A stretch of DNA of 64,000 nt. It comes from Caenorhabditis remanei (lineage: Eukaryota > Nematoda > Chromadorea > Rhabditida > Rhabditidae). Each line of letters starts with the position of its first letter. Positions within the stretch are counted from its first letter, which is position 1. The stretch is from the NCBI RefSeq assembly GCF_010183535.1, contig NC_071330.1, positions 8,723,717 to 8,787,716 on the forward strand, written 5' to 3'. Both the position numbers and the translations under genes were made by a program. This document shows positions 22,468-34,800 of the stretch, one piece after another. The notes below the pieces were generated by a model. That model saw only the letters and a list, made by a program, of their open reading frames with translations, did no database searches and was not told where the DNA came from.

Positions 22468-25400
22468 ATGGACCCAACGAAAGCGTTCGATTACAATGGT
22501 TCAGATTATCACTATCCTCCAGGAGCAGCTGGCGGAGCTGCGAATGGGAATGGAGCCAGTGTTTCCCCTTATTTTGCTTACTCCCACTTCCCTGGATCCT
22601 CATCAACGAATGGGGCATCAAGTGTCGGAATTTATGGTACTCCACAACAATCCAGTGCATATATGTATAATCAAGGTCCAGGAAGTTCACCTGAAGGTAA
22701 GAAAACGGATGTCATCTAGCGTGTTAGGCTTTGAACTGGCTGTCATCAGCTATCAGCCATGTTAGTTTACTTCTCTTATCTAGTGTTTACATCGTTTGTA
22801 CGTCTCATGCCTCTAAGGTTACAAATCTCCTCTGTTTTATGAGTACTCAATTTCTCACTCAGAGCAGGGGCCGCGTGGCGCAATGGATAACGCGTCTGCC
22901 TACGGAGCAGAAGATTGTAGGTTCGAATCCTGCCGTGGTCGAAACGCTTTTTCCAATTTTAGTTGCTATCGCCTTCTTTTAATTGACGTCAACTAGGTTA
23001 TTATGAGCGTAAGAAATGATTTTAACCTGTTTGATATCATCATTCTTATATATAAAACGCATGTGGAGTCTGTCCATCTGTCCCAATGTCCGCAAATTTT
23101 GAGAAATGAGAAAGAAAGGCGATCGGGCCCAAAACCGAACTTGCGCTCTTTGCGCAGATATCACCGCCTTGGACCACTCGGCCATGCGGACACATTTCTG
23201 AGAAGGTGAACAAGTGCATGAGGAGAGGCCAGCCGGATGAAGCGCCGAAGGCGCGGCAGCCAGGCTGGTTCTTATATATAAAACGCATGTGGGGTTTGTC
23301 CATCTGTCCCAATGTCCGCAAATTTTGAGAAATGTGAAAGAAAGACTGCCGGGCCCAAAATCGAACTTGCGCTCTTTGCGCAGAGACCTCCGCCTTGGAC
23401 CACTCGGCCACGCGGACACATTTTTGAGAAGGTGAACACGTAAATGAGGAGAGGCCAGCCGGATGAAGCGCCGAAGGCGCGGCAGCCAGGCTGGTTTCAA
23501 AATAAAAAGTAACAATGATCTGATAAACCGAAAACGTCATTTCTACAAATTCTAGTTTACTTTCATTCGTCAATAGAGTGAAAGACGTCAACTGCTCTCT
23601 AACTTTGGAAATTGTACTCGATTTGTTGCTTTTTCGGGAAATCTCTGATTCTGACTACAAAAAATGAGGTCATTTGAAGTAGGAGGTCTGTGACTTGATT
23701 TTGATTTGAAAATTAAAATAGAAGGCACAAAGACGTCATTTGAGAAAATTGTTTCGAAAATTCTCATGAGAACAAAATATTTAAACTTCTCTGAAATTTT
23801 GATTTTTCAGAGGGTTTCCCGGAGCACACAACAACAAAAATCGTGGAAGGATGCGAAGCGAAATATAATACGAAAGGAAAGAAAATGAGGAAACCACGAA
23901 CGATTTATAACACTCAACAGTTGGCACAGCTCCAGAAAAAGTATAAATCAAAACGTTTTCTTAGTTGCATCTAAAGCCATTTATGTCTTTTCAGGTTCGA
24001 TAAAACACAATATTTGGCACTTCCGGATAGAGCTGCACTGGCTGCTGAACTGGGATTGACACAGACTCAGGTAAGAAATGGGCGGAGCTAGTGGGCTTAC
24101 AATAACTAATTAATTATCTAACTAATTAATTAGTTGTATTTGAAATTCCTTCCAAACATCTTCTGAATTCTGCTCCTTCTTCTTCGTTTTAAATCCGTAT
24201 CACTGACCTTGGTAACCTTCGAAAACGTAAGAAATGCACACCATAAGGTAATAATCCAGTCGTAATCTCACCGATGAGGACCACCTAATCCTCCGTTTTC
24301 CACCCCTCTCTTTCCATTTTTTCTCTATTTTCTTTTCCACACGTGTCTCCTCAATTCCCTCCGTAAAAACAGTATCATTAACTGTTTCTTGTTCGTCTTG
24401 AGAAGGTCGCCTACTCTTATACGCGCTATTGAGTTTTGAGAAATAATTCAAATATGTGGGAAAAGTGGAAACAATGATGACGTGGCAGCTTTTAATTATT
24501 ATTTTTCCGTTTTCTCATGGGGATCCACTCCTTCTCTTTCTCTTCAGTTCTTACGACTTCTAGGAGCATCCGACTCCATAATTATGGAAAGTCAGCGGAT
24601 AGAAATAAGGGAAAACCTTTCGAGAATTCAAGAAAATATGATATTTTCCTTTCGTTTTGATAAATAGATAGACGTAGATAAAGCAAAAGCACGCAGGTGT
24701 TAGATTGTTATCTGAACGGAAACGACGGGGGGTTCATCAATCATACCGTAACCAAAACATGTGTCTTCAATACGGAAAAGAAATGAGATTTTATCTAAAG
24801 TCATCGGAAGCATGGAATGAATGATTGACAGGTATGGAGGTACGGTGACAGTCAATTGTGAATACTGCTTCAAGAAATTGAAGAAACAGGTCGGAGGTTC
24901 AACTCACAACAGAGCAAAAAACATGCGGAGGAGGAATGAGCTGGAACAAAGAAATCGACTTCTAGGGGTTTCGAATTAATGACTTGACGATCGGCAGTCC
25001 AAAATGGCAACTGATTGAGGCAAACAGGCATAAAGTGTGCATTTTTCTTGTCAGTGGAAAATAGTTCGCTCGATATCCAATCTCTGAAAACTTCTGAAAC
25101 TAAACTTTGAGTGTAATAATCGAACTATTGCTACTGTCACTGGCTGAGAATCTCCAAGATATTTTTTAAATTCAATTGAGACCTACGTGATTCGCATGAG
25201 TACATAACCTAAAATGACAGAGTTCAAATTCAGTTCGGTTCTACAGTATTCTTGTTTCTTTTTTCAATTCATGACTCTGACTGCATCCTCTCTTTCTCTC
25301 CCTGTATACACCGGTTAGTTCATGAAAAGAGAGTGTGACCTCTATAGGAATCTATTCACTAGCGGAAGGCTAATTATCTTTTTTCCTCTGTCTTTTTCTA

Positions 25401-26557
25401 CGGATGTCATCACGGACACCACTGTGTGTGTACATTGAGAGAAGGGAAGGGTTTTCAAAATCGACGGATCGGAAACCAATCGAGTCGGAGAAAAGGAATG
25501 AGAAGATGAAGTTGATTTAGATTAATACCTAGATTAATACACAGGAATAAACAACAAAATTAATTAATGAGTTTCAGGTAAAAATCTGGTTTCAAAATCG
25601 AAGATCGAAGCAGAAGAAGCAAAAGACTCCTGGAACATCAGATCGCGCATCGGATGAAGACGACGACACAGAAGAGTCGAAACCTGAAAGCTCACCAATG
25701 AGCGATTCTATGATGAATCAGGTGAGCACTGCTCCGCAACGCACACTTGGTTCAATTAAAACCGAATTGAAAGAGGAATATGGAACGGTAAGAGGAAAAT
25801 GGAATTTCTGTGTGACTTTTTGATGGAGTGCTTTTGGAAAATTAGAAAAAGATGAGGAATAGGTTGCAAGTTTTACACTAAACATAGAAGTTATTTTATT
25901 AGTTTTCGGTTTCTCCGTGGCTATTTAGTGAGTATTCACATAATTTTACAAAAGTACAAATGCTTTGTCGTATCACTTCGTGTAGTTGCTTTGAGTTTGC
26001 TTTGAGTTATTTAATCGTTTGGTTGAATATGTACTCAATAAACAGATATCACTTCCGACAGCCACAAAACTTGTAGACTTCAAAAACTTTTTGAGACATG
26101 AATAGATTGCTTTTCGGATCTTTTTGGCTTCGCTAATCCTGGAATTTGCCGATTAAGCTCGTTCTGAAAACTACAAACATTATCTATTTTTCTGTGATTT
26201 TTAGGAAAAGTTCTATCGAATATCTGAAACCCATAATCGCAAAAGTTTTGCAAGAAAATGCTAAGAATCGGTAAACAAATTTGATTTTAGTTGCAGGATA
26301 ACTCATCTCCACCACAAAACCATCCGACTCCAAATGGTTCTATGATGCCTGATTGGCCAAGTCTTCCACATCTTCCATCAGTTTCCAGTCAACATCTTCC
26401 ACCCGTCAGTACACTTCCACCAATGCCAGGAGTTGCTCAACTCAATGGGTATGAAATTAAATATGATGCTGATAAACAGCCACAACCACACCTTTTGAAT
26501 CAATATGATATGTCTTATAATTATTTCTATGCTCCTTCATATCCTACATATCAGTAG
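22468..26557 (+). CDS. ceh-43: Distal-less (Dlx) family homeodomain transcription factor
   Basis: Five exons: 22468..22696, 23811..23940, 23995..24070, 25578..25787 and 26297..26557, for 301 aa. The homeodomain lies at about residues 101-160. It runs from [20 protein letters not shown] through [20 protein letters not shown] to [14 protein letters not shown], the Dll-type signature with Q50 and N51. An acidic stretch and a Pro-rich tail ending YAPSYPTYQ follow. TTTACAG abuts the ATG, so the mRNA is probably trans-spliced. Exon 4 contains an internal GTGAGC after MMNQ that could be an alternative donor; reading through keeps the frame. Polyadenylation signal AATAAA is at 26883-26888. Known roles of C. 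elegans CEH-43 include anterior hypodermis and dopaminergic neuron differentiation. Introns 1 and 3 are large (1.1 and 1.5 kb). Confidence 0.95.
22869..22941 (+). tRNA. tRNA-Arg (anticodon ACG)
   Basis: The 73-base sequence starts GGCCGCG, which pairs with CGTGGTC at the 3' end (five Watson-Crick pairs, two G-T). The anticodon arm is TCTGC-CTACGGA-GCAGA, giving anticodon ACG (read as ICG, arginine). The T arm is GTAGG-TTCGAAT-CCTGC. A T5 Pol III terminator lies at 22948-22952. The gene has no intron. It lies inside intron 1 of ceh-43, same strand. Confidence 0.95.
23044..23268 (+). mobile_element. Helitron-like element, tandem copy 1
   Basis: The 225-bp unit begins TCTTATATATAAAACGCATG and ends CCAGGCTGG, with the hairpin GCGCC-GAA-GGCGC about 11 bases before the terminal CTGG. 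On the minus strand it holds a perfect tRNA A box, TGGCCGAGTGG (23174-23184), and a degraded B box (23131-23141). No coding capacity. It is followed by one T and then copy 2. Confidence 0.6.
23270..23494 (+). mobile_element. Helitron-like element, tandem copy 2
   Basis: Same length and ends as copy 1, with roughly 15-20 substitutions by eye. The minus-strand A box is at 23400-23410, and a better B-box core (AGTTCGATTTT) is at 23357-23367. The terminal CTGG is followed by TT, so each copy is flanked by T at both ends. Confidence 0.6.
24071..25577 (+). other. Large intron 3 of ceh-43
   Basis: 1.5 kb between phase-0 splice sites. Apart from the TAATTA cluster at its start and an AGATTAATAC direct repeat near its end (about 25530-25545), I see no gene, RNA or repeat. 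Confidence 0.6.
24104..24135. promoter_or_regulatory. Cluster of TAATTA homeodomain sites in ceh-43 intron 3
   Basis: The 13-mer AACTAATTAATTA occurs twice, at 24104-24116 and 24120-24132. The second lies in a perfect 16-bp palindrome, AACTAATTAATTAGTT (24120-24135). TAATTA is the core bound by Antp/Dll-type homeodomains. The site is 34 bp downstream of the exon encoding most of the homeodomain. Regulatory function is inference. Confidence 0.45.
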
Positions 26558-28947
26558 ATTTCAGTGTTCTCTTCTTTTAAGTGTTGAGTGTTTTGATTGT
26601 TTCAGATCTCTTTTGATCTTATCTTGAAAATGTAAACCTGTGTGCTCTCTCTCTCCCTCTTCTCTTCAAAGTTTTAATTGTATTCAACTTTTTCTCAATT
26701 TCATGATTCCTTAATTTCATCTCCTAACTAATCGAACGGCCATCCGGGTGCCCGTATTTTTTGAATTATGTTTCGTATTTATTATGTAGAATATTTTTAT
26801 TTTTTTCTCAAATAATTCATCAATTCTCCTAAACTATCCCATCTTTCCTTAAACGTTCTAGTGATTTCAATTCATAAAGAAAAATAAAAGTCAGAAACAA
26901 GAAATCTTGAAATTTTCCATTCCTCAGTTATGAACCTGCAAGCGGTTGAAATGGTACAATCTCATTTTAAAAATCCGTTTCATTAGAGAATTCATGCATT
27001 AAATGGCGTTAATAATTTTGATTGAAACGATATCTATCTTATTAAAGAACTACCAATTATTGAATGGTGGATCTGTGTAGTACGCCAAGAATCACTGGTT
27101 CAAAAATGCCAGTAAATAGAATCAAAAATTTTTAAAAGTTTTTTTAGTTCAAAACAGCAATAACTTCAATTAGGAACCTCGCAATTAATACCAGAAACCC
27201 CTCCTAATAATATATGGAATGCATTTTCTCCATTGTGTAGAACAAAAATTGATATAACCTGGGAATCATTTTTTCTGATATTAGGATTGTCCCATTTAAA
27301 TTATTTCAACATTGCTTATTTTCTCACTTAAATCCTCATAAATCACTTCTATCCTGTTTTTATTCTCTCACCGCCATTCAACAACGCTTTGCCATTTTTT
27401 CATCATTTCAACATTCATCATGACTTCTTTTTGGCGGTGAATCAGAGAGAAACCGAACGCGACGGAACGGCGCCTGAATTACGGTGGGAATTTCGGTATG
27501 CGGGTGACCTCTCGTTGCGCGTTTTCATTCAGTGAAATGGATGACAGAGACGGTTTGAATTATTGCAAAACAGAGCCTGAATGAATAGCGGGGGAATATC
27601 GGATACCGATGGTAGAACGAACACCCGGCAATTTTCGATCCATGTGAGGGTCAAAAGAAGGAACAAAAGAAAAGACGAAACTGAAAGGAAACGTAGAAAC
27701 GCGTCTTATTCGTATGTCGCTTTCAAGGGACCTTTTCATAACAAATCAATTATAATTTCGTTTTGGAAAACAGGGTGAAATTGAATTGTTGAACAGGAAA
27801 AACATGTATCTGTAAACAGTTTCAATATAAGAACTTGAAATCATGAATGTTTGCAATCCAGTGAGTTTAAAACAATGTCTGTTGGACACTTTCTAGCTTT
27901 GCAATTGTTAAGAAAACTGAAAAAAAGTGTGTTCCGTCTGCAAACTTCGTTCGATATTAAAAAAAATTACCGACATGCTCGTTTTGTTGCTATCCTATGA
28001 AAACCTGCCCGAACGAAAACTATGGTTGCCAAACTATAATCGCCATTTGCCTAATAGACCAACCCACGAATCAGTTTTCACATCTTCGATAGATAAGCAA
28101 TTGATGAAATTCACCAGAATTTCCAAAGGTTCATTACATTAATTTCAGAACTAATGGCTTCGAGAGATAATGACAAAGAGACAGAGAAACAATCGGGAGC
28201 ACGGTAGTTTCGAAGTAGATACAGTTCCCCTACGATCTCCCTTTTCCAACGCCGAACTGCTTCCTCTCACAAACAGTCGTTCATGTACGTTCCAGAATAA
28301 CAAAGACTCACTTCTAAATTTCCAGATCACTACTCTCGCCATAGAGGGATATTTCAATATATCATTTCAGTTTATCTGTTTGATTTAGATTCCCTGACAC
28401 GAAACTTACTAGATACTCACATTCCCAGAAACTCAAGTTCCGATGTTTCTAAAATATAGATTTCTTCGTTTCTGGTGATGCTCATGCTTTTCTCCTTGGA
28501 GGTTAGTGTCATTTGCGTTCCTGATGTTAGCTCTAGCAAAAAGCCATTTTTATTATTAAAATAGTTTTTCGCTTCCTTTTCTGCTACCTTGTCATTAGGC
28601 TCATAACTGTATCTATCCTACCACTCCTCATATTTCTGTTATAACTCCCTTTGACTCTCATTCCCGGTTGTCGAATAAGTGGCCTGTCCCTTCGTCATAA
28701 ATAAATCATTCATTCTAACTATTTCTATTCAATTGTATTACTTCTTGTTGCCAGAGCCAACCGTAACCCTACTTAATCAGTAGAAAGCAAAGTGTTTTTT
28801 TGACACCGTCAAAAAGTTTGCATTAGTAGTCCAAAAGTTGTGTGTTTAATTAATATTCGTAAATATTCTTTATAGTAGAAAAAGCACATAATGCGGATAT
28901 TCAAAGCAGGCAGTATTTAAAATGTCAAAGTTACAGAAAAAAAATAA
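26558..28947. other. Convergent intergenic region, ceh-43 and nex-3 3' ends
   Basis: About 2.4 kb. The ceh-43 3' UTR ends near AATAAA at 26883-26888. A CG-rich patch lies at about 27430-27560 in otherwise AT-rich sequence. Short open frames at 27581 and 28170 lack splice or start context and look non-coding. Nothing else recognisable. Confidence 0.5.
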
Positions 28948-30146
28948 TTAAGGCCGGGAATTTCCCTTGACAAGCATCGTCAGACCATCACGGTATTCGG
29001 CTTTACACTCATCTTTGATTAGCTGCAATTTGAAATTTATTTGAAATGAAAGAAAGCAAAGAAGTACAAAAGGGTTTGTCAATAAGCTAACCTGAGTCAA
29101 CGGTTTTCCGAAAAGGACTTGGAATTCATGCTCAATTAGAACTAAATCGTTCTCAGATCTTGCAACCAGAATTCTGATGAGATCCTTGTCTCGAGTTCCG
29201 ATTCCCTGAAAAAATGCTCTCAGTTTCATATTCTAAAATAGGACAAACTTTAGTGGCCAAATGAATTGAATTAGCCAAAAATCTCGGTTTGTTGCTCGAT
29301 GTTTCGATAAGTGAAAGTATCAAATTCTTGAAATCTCCACTCAATTCCTTATCAACAATCTTCTGGAAATCCTTTCCTGATTGTCTTTCTACTTCTTCGA
29401 TAACTTTTTGAATATGTGCCCCATTCGATGTTGCGAAGATCTTGAAGGCGTCAAACTTTTCGATTCCTGATTTCTTATCGAAACTTTTCAGTATTTGAGC
29501 AGCATGGTTTCCCACATTAAACGTGTTTGCAAAACCAGTTTCCTCCCTTTTTGCTTGGAGAATAATTATAAGAAGACGTCGGAAATCTCCAGAAGTGTCA
29601 GCAGAAATTGCGTCTTCAAGAGACTTTCCATAAGTCGTAAAGTAGGTATTTCTGAAATGTCCTGATTGGAAAAGAATCGACTGAATAATACTCACTTTGT
29701 CGCCTCAATCTCTTCATTTGTTCTAGTTGTCAGAATCTCGATTAAATTCTTTTCGTTTGTTCCCAAACCTTTGACAGCTCTATTTAATTCGGTTACATCC
29801 AATTTTGTTGGAGTTTGGAGAAGAGCAACGAGAAAATCTTCGAAATCTCCAGAGAAGACTTTCTTGATTTCTTCTTCCAAATCTTTTCCGTAACGAGTTT
29901 TATACGGGGTTCGAATCTACAGAAATTGATTTTCACAGTCTTTGAGATTTCAGGAACTAACCATTTGCCGTTGAGTGTTATTGACAGATACAAGAATTTC
30001 TAGAACTTTCAGCTTCTCTTTGTTTCTCAAAGCCTTCTCGAGAGCTTCAGCAGCGAGAACCTAGGAATAATAAGACGATGAAAAGAAGATATTTACAGTC
30101 TTACCTCATCGAAATATGGTTTGAAATGAATTTTAGCAGTCGCCAT
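28948..30146 (-). CDS. nex-3: Annexin
   Basis: Six exons on the minus strand: 30105..30146, 29962..30060, 29696..29916, 29249..29651, 29092..29205 and 28948..29022, for 317 aa, the length of a four-repeat annexin core with a very short N-terminus. Type 2 calcium sites are seen in repeat 2 (KGLGTNEKNLIEILTTR) and repeat 4 (KGIGTRDKDLIRILVAR). Repeats 1 and 3 lack GxGT (ALRNKEKLKVL and KKSGIEKFDAF), so calcium binding is probably limited to two repeats. Annexins bind acidic phospholipid membranes in a calcium-dependent way. The nex-3 assignment rests on family plus position next to ceh-43, as in C. elegans C28A5 (from memory). Confidence 0.92.
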
Positions 30147-31810
30147 TGTTCAAGTTTCTTGAAGATCGATTCCTGCAATTTTTCATTTTAGATGGCTATT
30201 TGAAAGAATTGTGAGCCAACGAATCAGAAATAAAGAATCGAATGTGAATAATTTGTATTCGTTGTTAGCAAATTGTCAAAATTTAGATGAAAAACCTACT
30301 TGAAAATAGAACTTGGAAAGAAAAGAGAGGGATTCAGACGATTTGAATGCCATCGGATAGTGAGATTCTTTTGCTCGTAGAAAAATGATAACTATCGCTT
30401 TTTTTATTATCTCATAAATTGATTCCACTTTTCGATACTGTGGCATAATTTCAAAGTTGACTATATCTTACTGAATTACAAGAAAGAAATATATCCTTGA
30501 TGTTTTGTCAGAAAGAAAAATGAAATGAATCCAAAAAAAGATGAAACTAGTCTTGATAGTTCGACAGACAATTGAATGATGACTCACTTTTTTCTGTTTT
30601 CTGAACAGTTTTATTTGTGGAGAAAATATGGGTTAGAGTGGTTTGGTATTTCAAAAATAAAAAGAGAATGAGTCATTTGGAGAGGAATTGTTATGAAACG
30701 AAATTGGAATATTTTTTGATCAATTAGACGATGAAAGAAACGTTTTTGAAATGAAAAAAGACATTTTCAATCGAATAACGATTCGAAAAATGAAAAACTT
30801 GTGAAAAATGTGACCAAATTCATCAATTTCGTGTCGATTGAACGGCTGAATGGAGGTTGGCAGGTAGTGGAGATTTTGAAAGAGAAAGTTAGGATACGGA
30901 ACGAATTCAATTGAAATAGAAGATGATGATGATGGGGGAAATGGTGGTATACATTATAAGAGGATTGAAAGTTGTTTATGGGTGGCTAACAAAGGTTTTC
31001 AGGAACATTTTACAATTTTATGGTTACCGATGATCAACTCGTGAAACATCGGAAAGAATACGTAGAAATTGTATCGTTGAAAAATATTTATTTCAAATAG
31101 AAAGTTAAAAATAAAGAACTAGGTTTCTCCTACTAGCTCTCAAATGTTAACTAAACAATACGAGTTTTCTTCTCACTTTTTCTATCCAAATAGTCATTGA
31201 AAACTATAATAAAAAATATGAGAAAAAGGAGGAATGTGTTTGTAAATAAACGAGAAAACGAAAACTTTCGGGCAGAAAAGTTCAAACAAATGGTCTCAAC
31301 ATTCGATGGTTTGTATCTTGAGTTTGCCTTGTTTGGAGAAGGGTAAATATGAAAGAAATCTAGTAGTGACGGAATCGGAAAAAAAGAAATTGAGAGAGAT
31401 TTTGGAAAGAAAAGCTCAACGCAGTGATCTATTTATCAATCATTTACTGGAAGGATGAAATATCAAAAAACTCTTCGATCTTTTCACTCTACATTTCCGA
31501 AAAGTTGTTTCACCGAAAGAAAACAAGAAAAGTACATCAAGAGATGAATAATAGGTTATGGGATTCGAGAAAATTCAAAATTTCTGGAAAAGATATTCAT
31601 CTGATACGATATTGAAACTATTCACATAAAATAAAAAATAATGGACCTATTAACAAGGTAGCAAAAAAAGCAAAAACTATTTATTTTAATCCATAAACAA
31701 AAATACCAAAATATTATATTCATAACTTATTAAAAAAAATCGAAATTTATTACAGTAACCCGCGCCGTGTTCTCGACAAAAATTGTGTTTTTTCTGAAAC
31801 GTGGCTGAAA
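30147..31810. other. Divergent upstream region of nex-3 and the kinase gene
   Basis: About 1.7 kb, AT-rich, with no supported gene or repeat. It must contain the promoters of both flanking genes. Open frames at 31424 and 31801 are short and shadow or random. Confidence 0.5.
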
Positions 31811-34800
31811 ATGAACTTGATTTTCGGTTATTTCAATTTAAATCGAATTCTGAAATTATGGACTTCCCGTTCGAATATGTTGAACGTGCTTGCAGTTATC
31901 CTAGTTTCAACAATCATTCTGTGGTTGGTTTCAGACCAATTTCAGTCCTCTGTCAATCCGTTTCAGAAAAAATCAGCTTTTGATGAATCGATAAAGAAAA
32001 TAGGAAAATTGAAGCCAAATGATCAAGCTCAATCAGAAGAAGAAGAAATTTATGGAGAAGCTCATGATACTGTTGTGAATGTTAAAGAAATGGAACTATT
32101 GAATAAGATTAAAGAACTGGAAAAGGAGGCGAAAAAAGAAGAAGACGTGGAGAAGAAAAAGAAAGACTGGGTTGCTTACTTCTCGTCATCAGAGTGCTCT
32201 TCTTCTAGATCTGAAAATATAGATTCTTTTGATGACACTTCTGAAACTGATGTAGTCGAGAATCTGTTTGCGAATGAGCAAGAGAAGGTAGCTATGAATT
32301 TACGAAAATTTAAGTAAGGATTCTATCAATTAGATTCATAATAACTGTTAATTTTAGAATAATGCGTAAATGTTGTTGCACTGATTCTGAATGCAAAACG
32401 AACACGGAAATCACGATTTCATCGTCATCTTCTTCTACTTCGACTTCATCAGAAGAGGAGGGAAAAAGTAGTCCGATGACAGACGGTTTTGAGAGTTCAG
32501 AAATTGAATCTGCATTGAAATCAATGGATCCATCTTCTAAAGAGACAGACTCATTTTCTGACGAAGAAATGAATATTGATGATGAAATTGAACACTTGGA
32601 GAATTTATTGAAAGATATTGTAAAAAGAGAAGAAAGAGGAGGTAGAAGTCAAGTAGAGGAATCTGATGACTCAGGTGAAGAGCTGGATAATATGTTCGAT
32701 GAACAGAAATCTAAGGCAAAGACATCATCAAAATCAGCTGAAAATCCGAATGTAGAACAAGCAACAGCAGTTCCAATGTCTATTTCATCAACTGATTCAT
32801 CAACAACATGCATTTCTTCTGAAATTTCAATAACTGATTCAATTGAAATATCATCATCAGATCCCGATATGGAAGATCCGGAATATGACGTGGGAAAGTT
32901 CAATTGGCAATCAGATGATCTTTATGAATCAAGTGGTACAGACTCAGAGATAGAAAATCTTCTCGAATTATTGAGAGAATCGATGGCTTCTGTGGAGAGC
33001 GTTTTTTCGAGTGGAGCACTCGTTGGAGACGATTCTCAATTGCAGAGAGAGGTTTTTAAATTATCGATTTAATGTCAATTACTTTCTGATTGATTTGCAG
33101 AAAATGCAAAACTTCAAACAACCACTTCCTGATTCTCTTGAGACTAAAAAGAAGAAATACGCGATGTTGGAAGAACAGGATGACTATGAGAAACTTGTAG
33201 ATGTACTCACTCCCACAAGTACTATCAGAATGAAACAATTATATTTTCTTCAGATATCGAAACAACTTTGGTTGGTTCAACAACTCGATAGCGGACGCAT
33301 TTGTTCCGTGAAACTAGTGAATCGAAAGAATCCAGAACCTCCAAATTTACAGATTAATATAGATGTAATTGAATGTATAGACGATTATCTTCGTCAAACT
33401 TTAGATTTTCAGAGAGAAAGGAGAGTACTGTATGAATTGCTTCCAGAACTTTCACAACCATCTCATATCGCTCGACTTTTAGATATCGGGTTCAACAATG
33501 ACTACAAGTTGGTTTTCTGAAAAAATAAAACAATAGCTAATGTTTTGTTTCAGGTTCTTGGTTTATGAAGATTTGGGTATGAATCTGCTGACAGTTTTCG
33601 AGCAATTCGGACCTGCATTATGGTAGTTCTGAGAACGTAATCAAGTTTTACATCAGTATTTTTCAGTCCTGCGACCATATTTCTCATCACCTACTTCACG
33701 TTTAATTCTATCAAGGAACTTCACTCACTTGACTTTGTTCATTGTGATATTCGTCCGTCCTCTTTCAGTGTCATCCATTATCCATTTAATATTAAAATTT
33801 GTGATTACTCAAAATGCGTGAAGAAAAAGTTGGATTTCGTTCTGTTCTGGTTATTTTTAATTGAAAGAATTTTCAGGCCTCTCCTGAAAACCACAGATTC
33901 CATGAGACCAGAATCGTTTTCTCCGAGAATTTTCCATCGAAAAGACGGCGGATTCGATCAGTTTGTGGATTTTGAATCGTGGATTTATACGGTAAACTAG
34001 GAAAGCCAACTCATAAAATTACATAAATTATGATTTAAAGATGCTATATTTGTGCACGTCGCAAGGCCTCCCTTGGTTTTCTGATTCACAAAATATGTTA
34101 GAAAGGAAAGAAACTTTCTTCAACGATCCCACGGACTTTGTTTATAATGGATGTGCTGATGCAATTCCAATGGCAGCTACCCTGATTTCAGATTCAAAAG
34201 TAACCTATGAGGATTTCTTGGATCAAATGAGTGAGTTTCAACTGAATCGAGAAACTTGAATCTATTGAACAGTTTCAGACTTCATTTTCTCTGTAGATGT
34301 GATGCAGTTCTCAGATAATACTCAACCAAGACTTTGGAGTATCAAAGAATTTGAAGAGATCAGAAAGAGTAAACGCCCGGAAAGTGACGATGACAATGCA
34401 ATAGAGCTAATTGAAAGTCATTGGAATCCATTGGATGAATCAGATTCAGCAGATGGAAGAGATACAGATGAAAATGAAAAAGGGAAAAATGAGAAAGAAA
34501 AAGAGAGAAAATCAAAGAATGAGAAGAAGAAGATGTCAGTAAAAGAAGAGAAAACAGCAATATCCTCAGCTGAGTTGTCTTCGGAACAATGGTCTGAGTC
34601 AAGCTCAGGACTTGAAAAGAAGAAAATGCCGACGAAACCTACAATTCTTAAGATAGTGCCTCCTCCAAGATCTCCTCCGAAAAAAGCAGATTATAATATG
34701 GAAGCATCGAGTGCAACTGAACAGTTCTCAATGCCATCAGCTATGCCAAGGGGTAAACCGTTAACTCCTGTGAAGGTTGAGAAGAAGAAACCACCACCAC

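Noticed and set aside
23131..23190. tRNA-like sequences in the tandem repeats as functional tRNA genes
   Set aside because: A and B boxes are recognisable but no complete cloverleaf forms and the B boxes are degraded.
22979..23591. Overlapping 178- and 181-codon minus-strand frames in ceh-43 intron 1
   Set aside because: They read through the tandem Helitron-like repeats, so the repeated peptides reflect DNA duplication and not a protein gene.
27581..28388. Short frames between ceh-43 and nex-3
   Set aside because: 60-72 codons, no splice signals, no similarity; composition matches intergenic sequence.
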